Source of the DNA: Allodiplogaster sudhausi
Taxonomy: Eukaryota; Nematoda; Chromadorea; Rhabditida; Diplogasteridae
Reading direction: 5' to 3'
Assembly: GCA_945643635.1 (NCBI GenBank)
Contig: CALZFC010000053.1
Span: 62,001-126,000, forward strand
DNA length: 64,000 bases
Below, piece after piece: positions 41,851-52,440 of the stretch. The first letter of the stretch is position 1. Each line of letters starts with the position of its first letter. The notes under the pieces are model-generated. The model was given only the letters and a program-made list of their open reading frames with translations, made no database searches and had not been told where the DNA came from. The position numbers and the translations under genes were made by a program.

Positions 41851-42949
41851 CTAGGCGGAAGGGGAAAGGAGGGGATTTCGCATGCAGCACGTTCGGACAT
41901 ATTCACCTATGTTTTCGCGATTGTTTGTGAGATACCTTCTGAGATTTGGAGAATTGTAATAGAAGATCGCCTGCTTCATGCCCTTATAGGAATATAAGTA
42001 TTCATTGTAACTCCTCCATTGCTCGCTGCCGCTCGGCGTCTTCTCGTCGCCGAGATGCCATTCGAAGCATCCTTTGGAGGCCGTGTCTACCTTGAATGGA
42101 GGCAATTTTTAAAATTCTTCTTAAAAGTTTTTTTTAAATATCTTTTTTGTTTTAAAATTTTTGTTCCTTTGTTCAACGAAATTGGGAGCTAGCATATATT
42201 TGGCCTTTGTTTTCAAAGGGAAATAACAAAGTTGTGGCAAACTAACAATACAATTTGCCTTCATGAATGCCTCTACGTAGCAATTATCAAACTCGGAAAA
42301 AGTATCCGAGAAGTCCAAGAACGTCTGCGCTCCCATGAACAATTTCCGTTTTGGAAAATACAATCTCTGGGAAGCGGTGAAATTGGAGAAGACAGCTGAA
42401 AGAGTCAGCACTTTCCGTCAATGCACTATTCAAGAAAGGATATCAAAATAGATGCACAGATTTACGTGCCGCCAACGAAGCCTTGAGGGCATTTTTTCGC
42501 TCCATCTGTCGAGTAAAGAGCGCTGTAGATGTAATCGGTGTTATTGTAGGTCCGACCCTTCCAGAACAGACTGGGCGACTTGTCAATATGAAACCATTGG
42601 AGAATAGAAATATTGCCATTTGCCGTATCCGTTGCAGAATCTACGATACTTTTCTTCACACAGAAAACCGAACTTTCTATGTGGTATGTTAACTTTGATT
42701 AAAATTATTTAACTGAATTTTTGTTTGAGGTGAATATATATGGTAATAAAAAATGAAAATACATACATATTAAAGGCACCTGTACTTGTGATGCTCAGAT
42801 GGATGATGGCTGCGATGGCAGAAAGCAACAGGACGACGATGGCAACCTCGGTCAACATTTTCTTCCTCTGCTAAGTGCTCGTTTGATTTGTCCAACAATT
42901 TGCTCGGTTTACCATCAACGAGATTCCAACATAAACAACGTTGGCCTGC
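41851..42949 (-). CDS. Cluster gene A: small Cys-motif protein with hydrophobic N-terminus, unknown family
   Basis: Four coding exons. Exon 1 (42,858-42,780) has MLTEVAIVVLLLSAIAAIIH, a signal peptide or anchor. Exon 2 (about 42,655-42,466) has ILQWFHIDKSPSLFWKGRTY and KCPQGFV. Exon 3 (42,395-42,247) has AVFSNFTASQRL, an insertion unlike the other copies, then CYVEAFMKANC. Exon 4 (42,090-41,851) has GCFEWHLGDEKTPSGSEQW and YVRTCCMRNPLL and ends in TAG. An upstream segment beginning after TTTATTTCAG at 42,949 is conserved in all copies and may be a 5' leader exon or a trans-splice site. Product about 200-220 residues, probably secreted or membrane-anchored. The exon 2/3 joint needs a GC donor or another solution to stay in phase. 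No family recognised. Confidence 0.6.
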
Positions 42950-43031
42950 CTGAAATAAATGCTGTGGTATCGTCCGAGCAAACACCATTCTTTCCATTAT
43001 TCAATTATTAATATTCCACATACATATATAT

Positions 43032-43050
43032 GCAATAGCGCTGCGCTATT
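43032..43050. repeat. Short perfect hairpin
   Basis: CAATAGCGC and GCGCTATTG separated by a single T, in the 5' flank of gene A. Confidence 0.5.
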
Positions 43051-43444
43051 GAGATTCCGCTTCGGACTGCGTTGCCACCGCTTCTGTTTTACCAGCTGCG
43101 ATCTTGCTTTGTCTCATTTCACAAAATCTTTTTTAATTGATAATCATCTTTCTTCTCTCCCATGGCAAAGAATCGAGGGGCCGATTCAACAAAACAAAAA
43201 ACAATTTCCATCTTTGCGAACATTTTCACACATTTATATCGTCCTCTATCTCCAAAGAAGAACACCGGCATCGATGACACTCTGCGTCCACGAACATAAT
43301 CAGCGAGCAGATGAATGAGGAAATTGGATATCGAACTGCTACATTTGCTGTCGTTCCTGTTTAATGCAGCCATAATTAGATGGTTGTTGAATTTAGAAGT
43401 TAATTGTACCTAATTTGTTTTCGGAAACTGTAAAGTTATGCCAG

Positions 43445-43565
43445 CCTACAGTACAATTTGCCTTCATGAATGCCGCGACATAGCATTTATCAATTGAAGA
43501 GAGTAAATCCCAAGATTTAAAATACATGTTCTCGAAAGCGGAGAACTTTGAGAAGACTGCTGAAA
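43445..43565 (-). pseudogene. Isolated exon 3 remnant of the cluster family
   Basis: Reads AVFSKFSAFENMYFKSWDLL, then SSIDKCYVAAFMKANCT, with a TTTCAG acceptor and a GTAGGC at the usual donor position. The rest of a gene copy is absent, so this is the trace of a fifth copy between genes A and B. Confidence 0.7.
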
Positions 43566-43715
43566 TTACATCATAAAAAAATATTTATAATATGATTTAT
43601 TTCATAAACGTAAGTTTTGCATATTGTCTACATATAAGCTGAAACAAACATCACACACAGTCTAGAGGTTTCGAATCAGAAAAGTAGTTCTTCTTGTGAG
43701 GGCAGCTTTAGCTAT

Positions 43716-44750
43716 TCATTCAGATGTGGCGAGGAGAGGATTTCGCATGCAGCAAGTTCGGACATATTGCTGTGTGTTTACGCGAATGTTGTAGAGGAAA
43801 TTCAAACGGCGATAGAAGATCGCCCACTTCAAGCCCCTGAAGGCAGTAAAGTAATCGACCCATTGCTCAATTCCGCTCGGTGTCCTCTCGTTGCCGAGGT
43901 GCCATTCGAAGCAGCCTTTGAAGCCCGAATCAAAGTCCTTGAATTTCAATTTTTAGAACTCTTGTTTAAAAGATTTTTTTTAAATATCTTTATTCGTTCT
44001 TTTGTTGAATAAAAATGGGAGAAAGATCTTTTGGCGCATGATCAAAGTGGAACTGTAAACTTGTGGCAAACTTACAGTACAATTTGCCTTCTTGAATGCC
44101 GCTACGTAGCAGCTATCAAAAGGGGATGGCAAATTCACGTTCTGGAAAGCGGAGAAGTTGGAGAAGACCGCTGAAACAGTCAAGAATGCTTTACACGCAT
44201 TCTTGATTAGAAGATAAGATTTGCACTAATCAAAAATGGATTAAAACTAAGTGTATAGATTTACATGCCAAGAACGAAGACTTTAGGGCATTTTTGAACT
44301 TCGGTGTACGAGCGAAGAGCACTGTAGATGTAATCGATGTTATTGTAAGTCCGACCCTTCCAGAATAGACTTGGAGGATCATCGAAATGAAGCCACTGGA
44401 CAGTGGAAACAGTATGCTCTACCGAATCTGCTTTGCTGTGCTTCATCGGAATATGGGATTTTGCTGCCAATATTGTAGATTATTTGATATAATAAAATTA
44501 TCAGGCTGAAGTTTTGCTTTCTATGAATATATATGTGTGTGTATATACTGGCATGTTATAATTACCTGTACTTGTGGTGCGTAGAGAGACGATTGCTCCG
44601 ATGGCTGCTACCAGGAAGTCGACAAAACCGATCTCGCTAAACATTCACTTCGATATACGTATTCTTTATTTGCGGGTGCTCGTTTGAATTGTCCAACAAT
44701 CTGCTCGATTCTCCATCGACGAGATTCCAACATAAACAAAGTTGGCCTTC
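43716..44750 (-). CDS. Cluster gene B: unknown Cys-motif family
   Basis: Exon 1 (44,644-44,566) MFSEIGFVDFLVAAIGAIVS with a phase-1 joint to exon 2 (44,463-44,265), which carries VQWLHFDDPPSLFWKGRTYN and KCPKVFV. Exon 3 (44,170-44,076) has AVFSNFSAFQNVNLPSPFDS and CYVAAFKKANCT before a GTAAGT donor. Exon 4 (43,937-43,716) has DFDSGFKGCFEWHLGNERTP and YVRTCCMRNPLLATSE, then TGA. Exon 3 joins exon 4 in phase 0. The leader segment starts at 44,750 after TTTATTTCAG. About 195 residues with six Cys and a hydrophobic start. Gene B lacks the indels of A and is a good reference copy. Confidence 0.65.
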
Positions 44751-44809
44751 CTGAAATAAATGCAATGGAATCGTCCGAGTAAACAGCAGGACCACAGTTC
44801 AAAGTTTCA

Positions 44810-45485
44810 TAGAAAAGCTATAGTAATTCTAATCACCTAACGTACAGTGAATCCAAAGTGCTATAAATTTATCACATAAGCACGTGATTCACATTTCGAT
44901 CACTTTACTTTTTCCTGCATACTCTTTATTAGAGCGGTCGACCTAACTCTGACCGAACCTCATTCAAATAGCACACTTTTTAGTACTGTAGAAAGATTCT
45001 TCGGACGGTTTCTTTAAAAGTCATAGGTAACAACCTCAAGTACTGCCTCTGCTTCGAGCTTTAACGCCCATCTCCCTCTACTCCATCACGATGCAGCCCA
45101 AGTGATAGGCCACTTCCTTGTTTCCTTCTCTCTTCCTATCTTAATACCTCTCCTCTCTTTCAAGTTTTCTAGTTTTCCTCTCTTTCTCTTCATTCTTATT
45201 TCTCATTCACTCTTCAATCATCTCTAAACAGTAGTCATCCAATTTATTTTTTAATAAGGACCCTTTGATGTTTGATGATGATTGGACTCCACTGTTGTTC
45301 GACTAGATAAATCTATTCGGACTTTCATTCGGTTCGTCTACAAGTCATTGTGAAAGAAATCGCCTAAGTCATACTGGAATTGTTCTTTATCGTAGCGACA
45401 GGAAAATGACAACAGGAAACGTCACAGGAAACATCACACACTAACCAAACGATTTTAATTAGAAAAGTTTGTCATATGGCTTGCT
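44810..45485. other. Intergenic stretch between genes B and C; no gene seen
   Basis: AT-rich with a TCTCTTTC-type pyrimidine patch near 45,120-45,220. It serves as the upstream region of gene B and downstream region of gene C. Confidence 0.5.
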
Positions 45486-45492
45486 ACTTTAG

Positions 45493-46419
45493 CTAGGCGA
45501 TTGTGGCGAGGAGGGGATTTCGCATGCAGCAAGTTCGGACATGTTGGCAGGCGTATTTGCGATTGTTGTAGAGTCTTTGATAATGCAAACCGTAATAGAA
45601 AATTGCCTGCTTCATGCCGTTGAAGGCATTGAAGAGAGCGACCAATTGCTCGTCGCCACCGAAGAGATCGACCCATTGCTCGTAGCCACTCGGGGTTCTC
45701 TCATCACCAAGGTGCCATTCGAAGCAGCCTTTTAAGCGCGCTTCGAAGTCCTTGAATGGTGGCAATTTTTAGAACTCTTTTTTTTAAATTACAGCTTGAT
45801 TCGTCCTTTTGCTAGTTGAAACTGGGAGAAAGCACATGATCAAAGTGAAACTACAAGATGTGGCAAACTTACAGTACAATCTGTCATGAATACCGCGACG
45901 TAGCAATCAATAGACATGGATGGATGGTAATGCGACTTCCTTTTGCAGGAAAAGTTGGAGAAGACCGCTGAAACATTAAATAATGATTTTATACGGTAAG
46001 ATTCCTTCCTTTGACTATTTAACGTGGATTCCATGGATGAAATACTTAATGTACAATTTACATGCCAAGAACGAAGCCTTCAGGGCATTTTTGAACTTCG
46101 GAATACGGATGAAGACCGCTGTAGATGTAATCGATGTTATTGTAAGTCTGACCCTTCCAGAACAGACTGGGTGCCTCATCAAAATGAATCCACTGGACAA
46201 CGGAAACAGCCGAATCTGCTAATACATATAATACGAATTGTATATACCGTATGTTTTCTATTAGTTCTCCGGGGGTACTATTTTTCAACACCCTTGCGAC
46301 CTTGCGAGGGGAGAGGCATGATTAGAGGGGGGGGGGGTGTGAGTTCTATTAAAAGGGGTGGGGGGGGGGGGCTCCAGTAGACGAATAGAGAAAATTCGGT
46401 ATATATTTATAGATATACA

Positions 46420-46456
<37 letters not shown>

Positions 46457-46683
46457 GTGTGTATATATATACCTATATATATATTATATATAGACATATT
46501 AGACTTGTGGTGATCAGAGAGACGATTGCTCCGATGGCTGCTACCAGGAAGACGACAAAAGCGATCTCGCTAATCATTCACTACGGAGCACGTCTTCTTC
46601 ATCTGCGGGTGCTCGTTTGATTTGTCCAACAATCTGCTCGATTCTACATCGACGAGATTCCAACATAAACAAAGTTGGCTTGC
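45493..46683 (-). CDS. Cluster gene C: unknown Cys-motif family
   Basis: Exon 1 (46,577-46,505) MISEIAFVVFLVAAIGAIVS. Exon 2 (46,218-46,062) SVVQWIHFDEAPSLFWKGQT and KCPEGFVLG. Exon 3 (45,967-45,873) AVFSNFSCKRKSHYHPSMSI with CYVAVFMTDCT. Exon 4 (45,750-45,493) DFEARLKGCFEWHLGDERTP, an 8-residue extra loop, HVRTCCMRNPLLATIA, TAG. The usual exon 1 donor context (CAAGTACAGGT) is changed: intron 1 holds an inserted MITE (46,246-46,399) and a TA microsatellite, so splicing of this copy is less certain. Confidence 0.6.
46246..46399. mobile_element. TA-flanked MITE with G-run interior
   Basis: 154 bp bounded by ACCGTATGTTTTCTATTAG at the left and GAATAGAGAAAATTCGGT at the right, imperfectly inverted, with TA directly outside each end as in Tc1/mariner-type insertions. 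Runs of G (up to 12) lie inside. It sits in intron 1 of gene C; a truncated relative is at 2461-2592. Confidence 0.6.
46418..46495. repeat. TA-rich microsatellite
   Basis: (TA)n and (TATACA)n tract directly after the MITE. Confidence 0.9.
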
Positions 46684-46799
46684 CTGAAATAAATGCAATG
46701 GAATCGGCCGAGTAAACAGCAGGACCAAATTTTTAGTTAAAACTTTCATAACAAAATGAATTCCAAATAGCATATCTCTATTATTTCCCATTTCTAATT

Positions 46800-47500
46800 G
46801 CAGATCACTTTTCTAGCAAACTCTTTAAGTGATCGGTTACTCTTTTTATCGCCTAAGAAATAAGTTCTTTCGATTTTTTAAAATTCTAAATCTCTTTTTT
46901 AACGTATGTGTTAATAAAGTATATCAATGCGACAGATCGGAATGATACCAAGGATGTTCCATTTCAAATTAATAAAGAAATATTAATAATAGATTAGAGT
47001 AGGGTACGGTGTGGTGGGGGCATCGAATTGCATGGGTCGCACCGACCCGGGTAAATGCACCCACCCCATTTACATGACATGTGAGTGTTTCAGTAATATT
47101 GAGTGAGTTGTCGTCTGGCTGTCACCATCTCTTCTTCTTCTTCGCTGATTCTTCACCTTCCTGTCGTCGCTGGTCGTGAATGTGATGTAGAGCAGTTCGT
47201 CGTCCTCTCTCTCTCTCTCCCTCTCTTGAATTTGAAATTTTATTTACCAACTTTTTACATTAAGAAATGGTTTCTTCTGATGAATGTTACTGTTACGATT
47301 TACTTTTATTTATTTTTATTGCTTTTAATGTCACCAAATAAATTATTTCCGTTGACGCTAATAATAAGATTACACAACATTATATTCAAAAAATTTTTAT
47401 AATATGCTTTATTTCATAACGTTTATCTTGCATATTTTCTCCATATAAGCGCATACAAACGATCGACACGCAATGAGAAAGAAAAAAGCTTGTCGGAGGT
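46800..47500. other. Intergenic stretch between genes C and D
   Basis: Mostly AT-rich. A GC-rich patch at 46,997-47,085 (GGGTCGCACCGACCCGGGTA) stands out but has no recognised identity. No gene seen. Confidence 0.5.
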
Positions 47501-47505
47501 TAACT

Positions 47506-48540
47506 TTAGCTATGCGGAAGTGGATTTCGCATGCAGCAGGTTCGGACAAATTCCTCTGAGGTTGTGCGCATGTTGTAGAGAAAATGCAAACGATGAAAGA
47601 AGAGCGCCTGCTTCATGCCGCTATAGGCAGTTAAATAATCCATCCATTGCTTGAAGCCGCTCGACTCCCTCTCATTGCCGAGGTGCCATTCGAAGCAGTC
47701 TTTTAGACCCGAATCAAAGTCCTTAAATGGAACCAATTTTTAGAAATCTTTTTTAAAAGGCTTTTTTAATATCTTTATTCGTCCTTTTGTTGTATGAAAC
47801 TGGGAAATCGCGTATATTTGGCGCAAGATGTAAGTGGTGGTAAACTGACAGTACAAGCTGCCTTCATGTATGCCGCGACGTAGCAGCTATCAAAAAGGGA
47901 TGGCAAATCCGGATTCACGTTCTGCCAAGCAGAGAAGTTGGAGAAGACCGCTGAAACAGTCAAGAATACTTTAAACGCTAATATTAGAAGGTAGATAAAA
48001 TCGAGGAAAAACTAAATATGCAGATTTACGTGCCAAGAACGAAGCCTCTAGGGCATTTTTGAACTTCGATATGCGAGTGAAGAGCACTGATGATATAATC
48101 GGTGTTATTGTAAGTTCGACCCGTCCAGAATAGAGTGGGCGGATCATCGAAATGAAGCCACTGGACAACGGTAAATCTATCAACCGAATCTGATGTGCGG
48201 TTTTTCATTAGAATAACGGACTTTGATGCCAATATGCAACATTATTTGATGTATTAAAATTAATTTAAAAATTATCAGGCTGAAGTTTTGTTTGCTAAGA
48301 ATATATATATATATATAATAAATAGGCATGTTATGAGTACAGACCTGTTCTAGTGGTGATCAGAGAGACGATTGATCCGATGGCTGCTACCAGGAAGTCG
48401 ACAAAAGCGATCTCGCTTAACATTCACTTCGAAACACGTCTTCTTCATCTGTGGGTGTTTGTTTGATTTGTCAAACAATCTGCTCGGTTTTACATCGACG
48501 TGATTCCAACATAAACAATGTTGGCCTGCTTGAAATAAAT
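47506..48540 (-). CDS. Cluster gene D: unknown Cys-motif family
   Basis: Exon 1 (48,423-48,345) MLSEIAFVDFLVAAIGSIVS. Exon 2 (48,220-48,030) VVQWLHFDDPPTLFWTGRTY and KCPRGFVLG. Exon 3 (47,950-47,850) AVFSNFSAWQNVNPDLPSLF and CYVAAYMKAACT. Exon 4 (47,721-47,506) DFDSGLKDCFEWHLGNERES, FVRTCCMRNPLPHS, then TAG. The intron 1 acceptor has moved about 6 bases relative to gene B (GGCATCAAAG instead of GGCAG). Closest in layout to gene B. Confidence 0.62.
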
Positions 48541-49365
48541 GCAATGGAATCGTTCCAGTAAAAAGATCTCCAAAGGTTAAAGTTTCGTAGCAAAGCTACT
48601 GTAATTCTAAAGATCATTCGTTTTCTTCGCATAATTGTGATGAATTGAATGTCCTCCAATTTTTACTGAATATAATATCTAAAAGTACATTTCGGACTCC
48701 ATATCTTGCATTATAAAAGGCGCTGGCTTCCATGTCCAATCTCATTCTTCGCTTCCGCGCTCCTCCGGCAAGCTGCTCTCAACTTCTGTTGCTCCATTTA
48801 AAAGTCGTTTGATTTTGGAAATTGCTTTTATTTTTATTTTAACAATGAATTTTTTATACATAAATTATACAATTATAAAGAAAGTCTTAAATATATAAAA
48901 AAAAAGTGATCATTTAGCGATGGGCGACCAGTGCGATTCCATTATCGAGGACTACAACGAGCCGTCGAAGAGAAGCAGACGGAGCGTCATCCTCACGACC
49001 GCGAAGCCGGCGACGTCCATCGAAGAGTCGGAGAAGAAGAAGAAGGGACGCGCGGCAGAGGCCGTCGGATTCATGTTCGGATTTATAAGAGTTTTATGGA
49101 TTCTTTTTAAATTCAACAATTTGGATAATTAAATAATCAATAAAAAGAATAATATGAGAGATTTTATCTATACAAAAAAAAACTAAGTTAAAAATAATCA
49201 TTTCTCCTATTCCCCCTTGCTCTTTCAGCGGCCGTTTCGTCCCGATCAAGCTGACCAGCGACACGACGCGTCGCGAGCAGTTCTGCGCGCGCAACAAGCA
49301 GCTCGTCCAGGTTACTTCACTTCCGTTTTCGATGGACGGGTGGGCGGAGCTTTGGGGCGTAATAT

Positions 49366-49702
49366 CAACCAATCGTAATAGGAATTAAAACATAAAGTGA
49401 GACGCACTTGGGATGCGAGTTTCATAAAATCAACCGATCGCAACAGGAATGAGGGGCAAAGTGAGATGCACTTTGGATGCGAGTTTCGTAAAATCAACCG
49501 ATCGCAATAGGAATGAGGGGGCAAAGTGAGATGCACTTGGGATGCGAGTTTCGTAAAATCAACCGATCGCAATAGGAATGAGGCGGCAAAGTGAGATGCA
49601 CTTTGGATGCGAGTTTCATAATATCAACCGATCGCATTAGGAGTGAGGGGATAAAGTGAGATGCACTTTGGATGCGAGTTTCGTAATATCAACCGATCGC
49701 TT
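49366..49702. repeat. 65-bp minisatellite in a kinase-gene intron
   Basis: Five units of 64-65 bp marked by CAACCGATCGC at 49,431, 49,495, 49,560, 49,625 and 49,690 (a variant near 49,366), each with AGTGAGATGCACTT and GGATGCGAGTTTC. The false minus-strand frame through it is not a gene. Confidence 0.95.
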
Positions 49703-50475
49703 TGTTCTTTGGATTCCATAGAAAGAAGGAAAGGTCCATATGATAATATTTCAAGGGAATACAGTATTCATAATTTTGTATTCAGATTTTGTCAGACGAG
49801 GTCGGCCGCTGGTGTGAGGTCCGCGCCATCGAAGATGAGTCATACTTCCACGGCTACATCAGAAGAGACGACGCCAAGTTCCATCTCAAGAAAGAGGGAC
49901 AGTTTCTGAGTCAGTTGAGGAGAGGAGATCGAAGAGAAGGAGAGGGAGAGCGAGGGATTGAGAAGAGGGAGAGAGATGGAGAAAGAGGGAGGGAGAAAGA
50001 GAGGGGGAGAAAGAAAGAGGGAGATAGGGAGAGTGATAGAGGATAGAGAGAGAAGTAGATAGATGAGGTACGAGAGAAATTTAAAAAGAGAATGAATAAA
50101 TGAATAAATAGTAACTCAAGTATTTTTTTTCAGTTCGGACGTCTTCCTACGAAGGGAAGCTCGCCTTCATTCTCCTCGTCGTCCACGATGGCAAAATCTG
50201 CCACATTCTCATGCGGAAAACGAGGACGGTGAGGAAATAATAAAAGAAATAAACAAAAAACAAAAAAAACTAAAATAGTATTATTAAATAAAATATTTTT
50301 GAATAGCTCAAATATGATTTATTTTGTTCCTTCAAATATATTTTTTTATTTTAATTTATATATTATTTGCAGAAGCAGCTGTACTGGGTGTTCAACAACG
50401 CCTTCAAGACGGTCACCGACCTCGTCCACTAGCACGTCAGAAACGCGTATCCCGTCGACGAGGACAGAAGTAGAT

Positions 50476-50528
50476 CATTCTCAAGACACCCGCATTCAAG
50501 GAGGACTGGCAGCTCAACCATGAGCAGG
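50476..50528 (+). repeat. Duplicated linker exon, copy 1
   Basis: CATTCTCAAGACACCCGCAT onward, encoding ILKTPAFKEDWQLNHEQ, is repeated at 50,637-50,692 with few changes (W-Q to W-L). Each copy is followed by a GAGGGG-rich tract. Confidence 0.85.
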
Positions 50529-50636
50529 TGGGGAGGAGAGGGGGAGGAGAGAGAAAGAGAGAGGGAGAGAGAGAGTGAGGGAGAGGGGGAAAGAGAGAGG
50601 GAGACTGAGACGGAGAGAGAGGGAGAGGGGAGATAG
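50529..50636. repeat. GA/GGGA-rich tract between duplicated exons
   Basis: Imperfect (GAGAGG)n; a similar tract follows the second exon copy at 50,693-50,860. These tracts are likely substrates for the exon duplication. Confidence 0.85.
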
Positions 50637-50692
50637 CATTCTCAAGACGCCCGCCTTCAAGGAGGACTGGCTGCTCAACCATGAGCAGGTGG
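50637..50692 (+). repeat. Duplicated linker exon, copy 2
   Basis: Second copy of the 17-codon linker exon between SH2 and kinase domains, in the proper frame for its own codons. Confidence 0.85.
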
Positions 50693-52321
50693 GGAGGTAG
50701 AGGGAGAGGGAGGGGAGGGAGAGGGGGGAGAGAGAGGAAGAGCGAGAGAGAGGGAGAAATCGAGGGAGAGACTGGGAAAGGGAGGAAGAGCGAGAGAGGG
50801 AGAGGGAGAGGGAAATATGGACATAGAGATATGGAGAAAAAAGAGCGATAGAGATAGAGGACCAGTTTAGAAATAATTAAATATTATTAAACCAACGGTT
50901 TCAGATCGAGCTCAAGAAGTTCCTCGGCGACGGCAACTTTGGCGAAGTGCACAGCGGACTGCTTTTGGTCGGTGAATTCGAGAGATCCGGCTTTTGCTTC
51001 CTCACAGCGACCCTTGAGGGGGTCAAGACCAAAGTGTTATCTCGCCTTTTGGCGTCTAGGAAATCTCTGAGGTCTGGGGAGGTCTGAGGGTGCCTTTGAT
51101 GGTCTCCAGGGGTCTCATGGTACCCAAGTCCCCCCTCTTTCCAGCGTTCTCCGCTCGAGCCGACGGTCGAAGTGGCCGTGAAGATGCTGCTCTCGCACGA
51201 CTTCGACATCAAGATGAAGACGACTTTTCTCCAGGAGGCCAACACCATGCTCTCGCTCTCTCACGTCAGGATTCTCTCTCTTTCTCTCTAATTTCGCTCA
51301 TCCACGCGAATTCCGTTACATCCTTCATACTTCCCCTTCTTTTCCTCTCGATTTCCTTTCTTCTCGTTCTCGCATAGGTCTCACTTTCTCTCTCCGCTTT
51401 CTCTCTCCGTTTTCTCTCTTTCTTTCTCTCTCTCTCTCCCTCCTTCTAATTCCCCCTCTTCAGCCCAACATCGTCTGCATGTACGGCGTGGCTGCTGCGC
51501 GTGACCCGATCATGGCCGTCATGGAGCTCTGCGATAACAGGTTAAACGTGTAGAATATTTAAAATATAAAGTAATGAAAATCGTTTCATTAAGTATCAAT
51601 CAATAAGTAAAAATCGATAATTGAAAAGATAAATCGAATATTGATTTTTTTTCTTTTACAGCCTCGAGGGTCGAATCAAGGAGCACGCGAAAGCGAATCG
51701 ACAGGGTCCGAAGGCGGTTCGTGTCAAGAGTCATTAAAAATATCATTCAAAAAATTAAGATATTAATTATAAATAATCTTCCTTTTTGTCCAGATCACGC
51801 GCCGCGAGAGGGTCAACCTGATCTACGGCGCCGTAAAGGGACTCGAGTATCTGCATCACTGCGGAGTCGTGCATCGGTTCGTTCTCTCTCTTTCTCTCGC
51901 CCCTATCTCTCTCTTTTATTCCTCCCTTCTCTCTCACTCTTTTTCTCTCTCTCACTTTCTTTGCCTCTCCTTTTTCTCTCTGTCCTCCCTCTCTCACCTC
52001 TTTATCGAACTCCCTTTAGTGACATCGCCGTCCGCAACTGCCTTATCAAGAAGGGCGAGGGTGAGCATCTCCTGCGTGGGCGAGCACAGGGAGAAGAAGC
52101 TCAAGAATGTACCCGTGCGGTCAGGACATTTCATTGTTTTCGTCTTGTTCTTTCTCCGATCTCTCTTCTCCATACCCCTCTCTTTACTCTCTCTCTCTTA
52201 TCTCCCCTCTCGCTCCTATCTCTCTCTTCTCTCTCTCTCTCTCTTTTCAGCTACCTCGCTCCGGAGGTGCTGCGGAAGGGCCGCTACTCGTTCAAGTCGG
52301 AAGTCTACAGCTTCGGCGTCG

Positions 52322-52440
52322 TGTTTCTTTTTTATTATCTAAAAGAGATAAAAACCTTTCTAGCTTTTACAAATCATGCATTTAATATTTTAGTGCAATC
52401 ATTTTAGTGTGTGCTTACTGTGTCGAGAGCCAACTCTACT
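52322..52440. other. AT-rich gap between kinase remnant and rbm-26 leader
   Basis: No kinase C-lobe sequence follows the YSFGVV motif. The stretch is short and AT-rich. Confidence 0.5.

Larger units (their letters stand above)
48920..52321 (+). pseudogene. FER/FES-like SH2-tyrosine-kinase gene, decayed
   Basis: An ATG at 48,920 opens MGDQCDSIIEDYNEPSKRSR; a further exon at about 49,226-49,310 reads FVPIKLTSDTTRREQF. The SH2 domain is at 49,788-50,432 (YFHGYIRRDDAKFHLKKEGQ; LAFILLVVHDGKICHILMRK; LYWVFNNAFKTVTDLVH). A TAG at 50,430-50,432 interrupts it, and the linker exon ILKTPAFKEDWQLNHEQ is out of frame. Kinase: GDGNFGEV (about 50,922-50,945), VAVKML and FLQEANTM (51,145-51,268), PNIVCMYGV, then HRDIAVRNCL (across the 51,878/52,018 splice). 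The activation segment reads VSISCVGEHR in a shifted frame, so DFG is lost. APE-type LAPEVL and SEVYSFGVV (52,253-52,318) end the match; the C-lobe is missing. Catalysis would not survive. Confidence 0.85.

Noticed and set aside
46997..47085. GC-rich patch as a possible ncRNA
   Set aside because: It stands out in composition and has a small GGGTCG/CGACCC pairing, but no structure or family could be recognised.
41851..48540. C-type lectin identity for the cluster genes
   Set aside because: Size, Cys content and secretion fit loosely, but the WIG, QPD/EPN and spaced Cys pattern of C-type lectins are absent.
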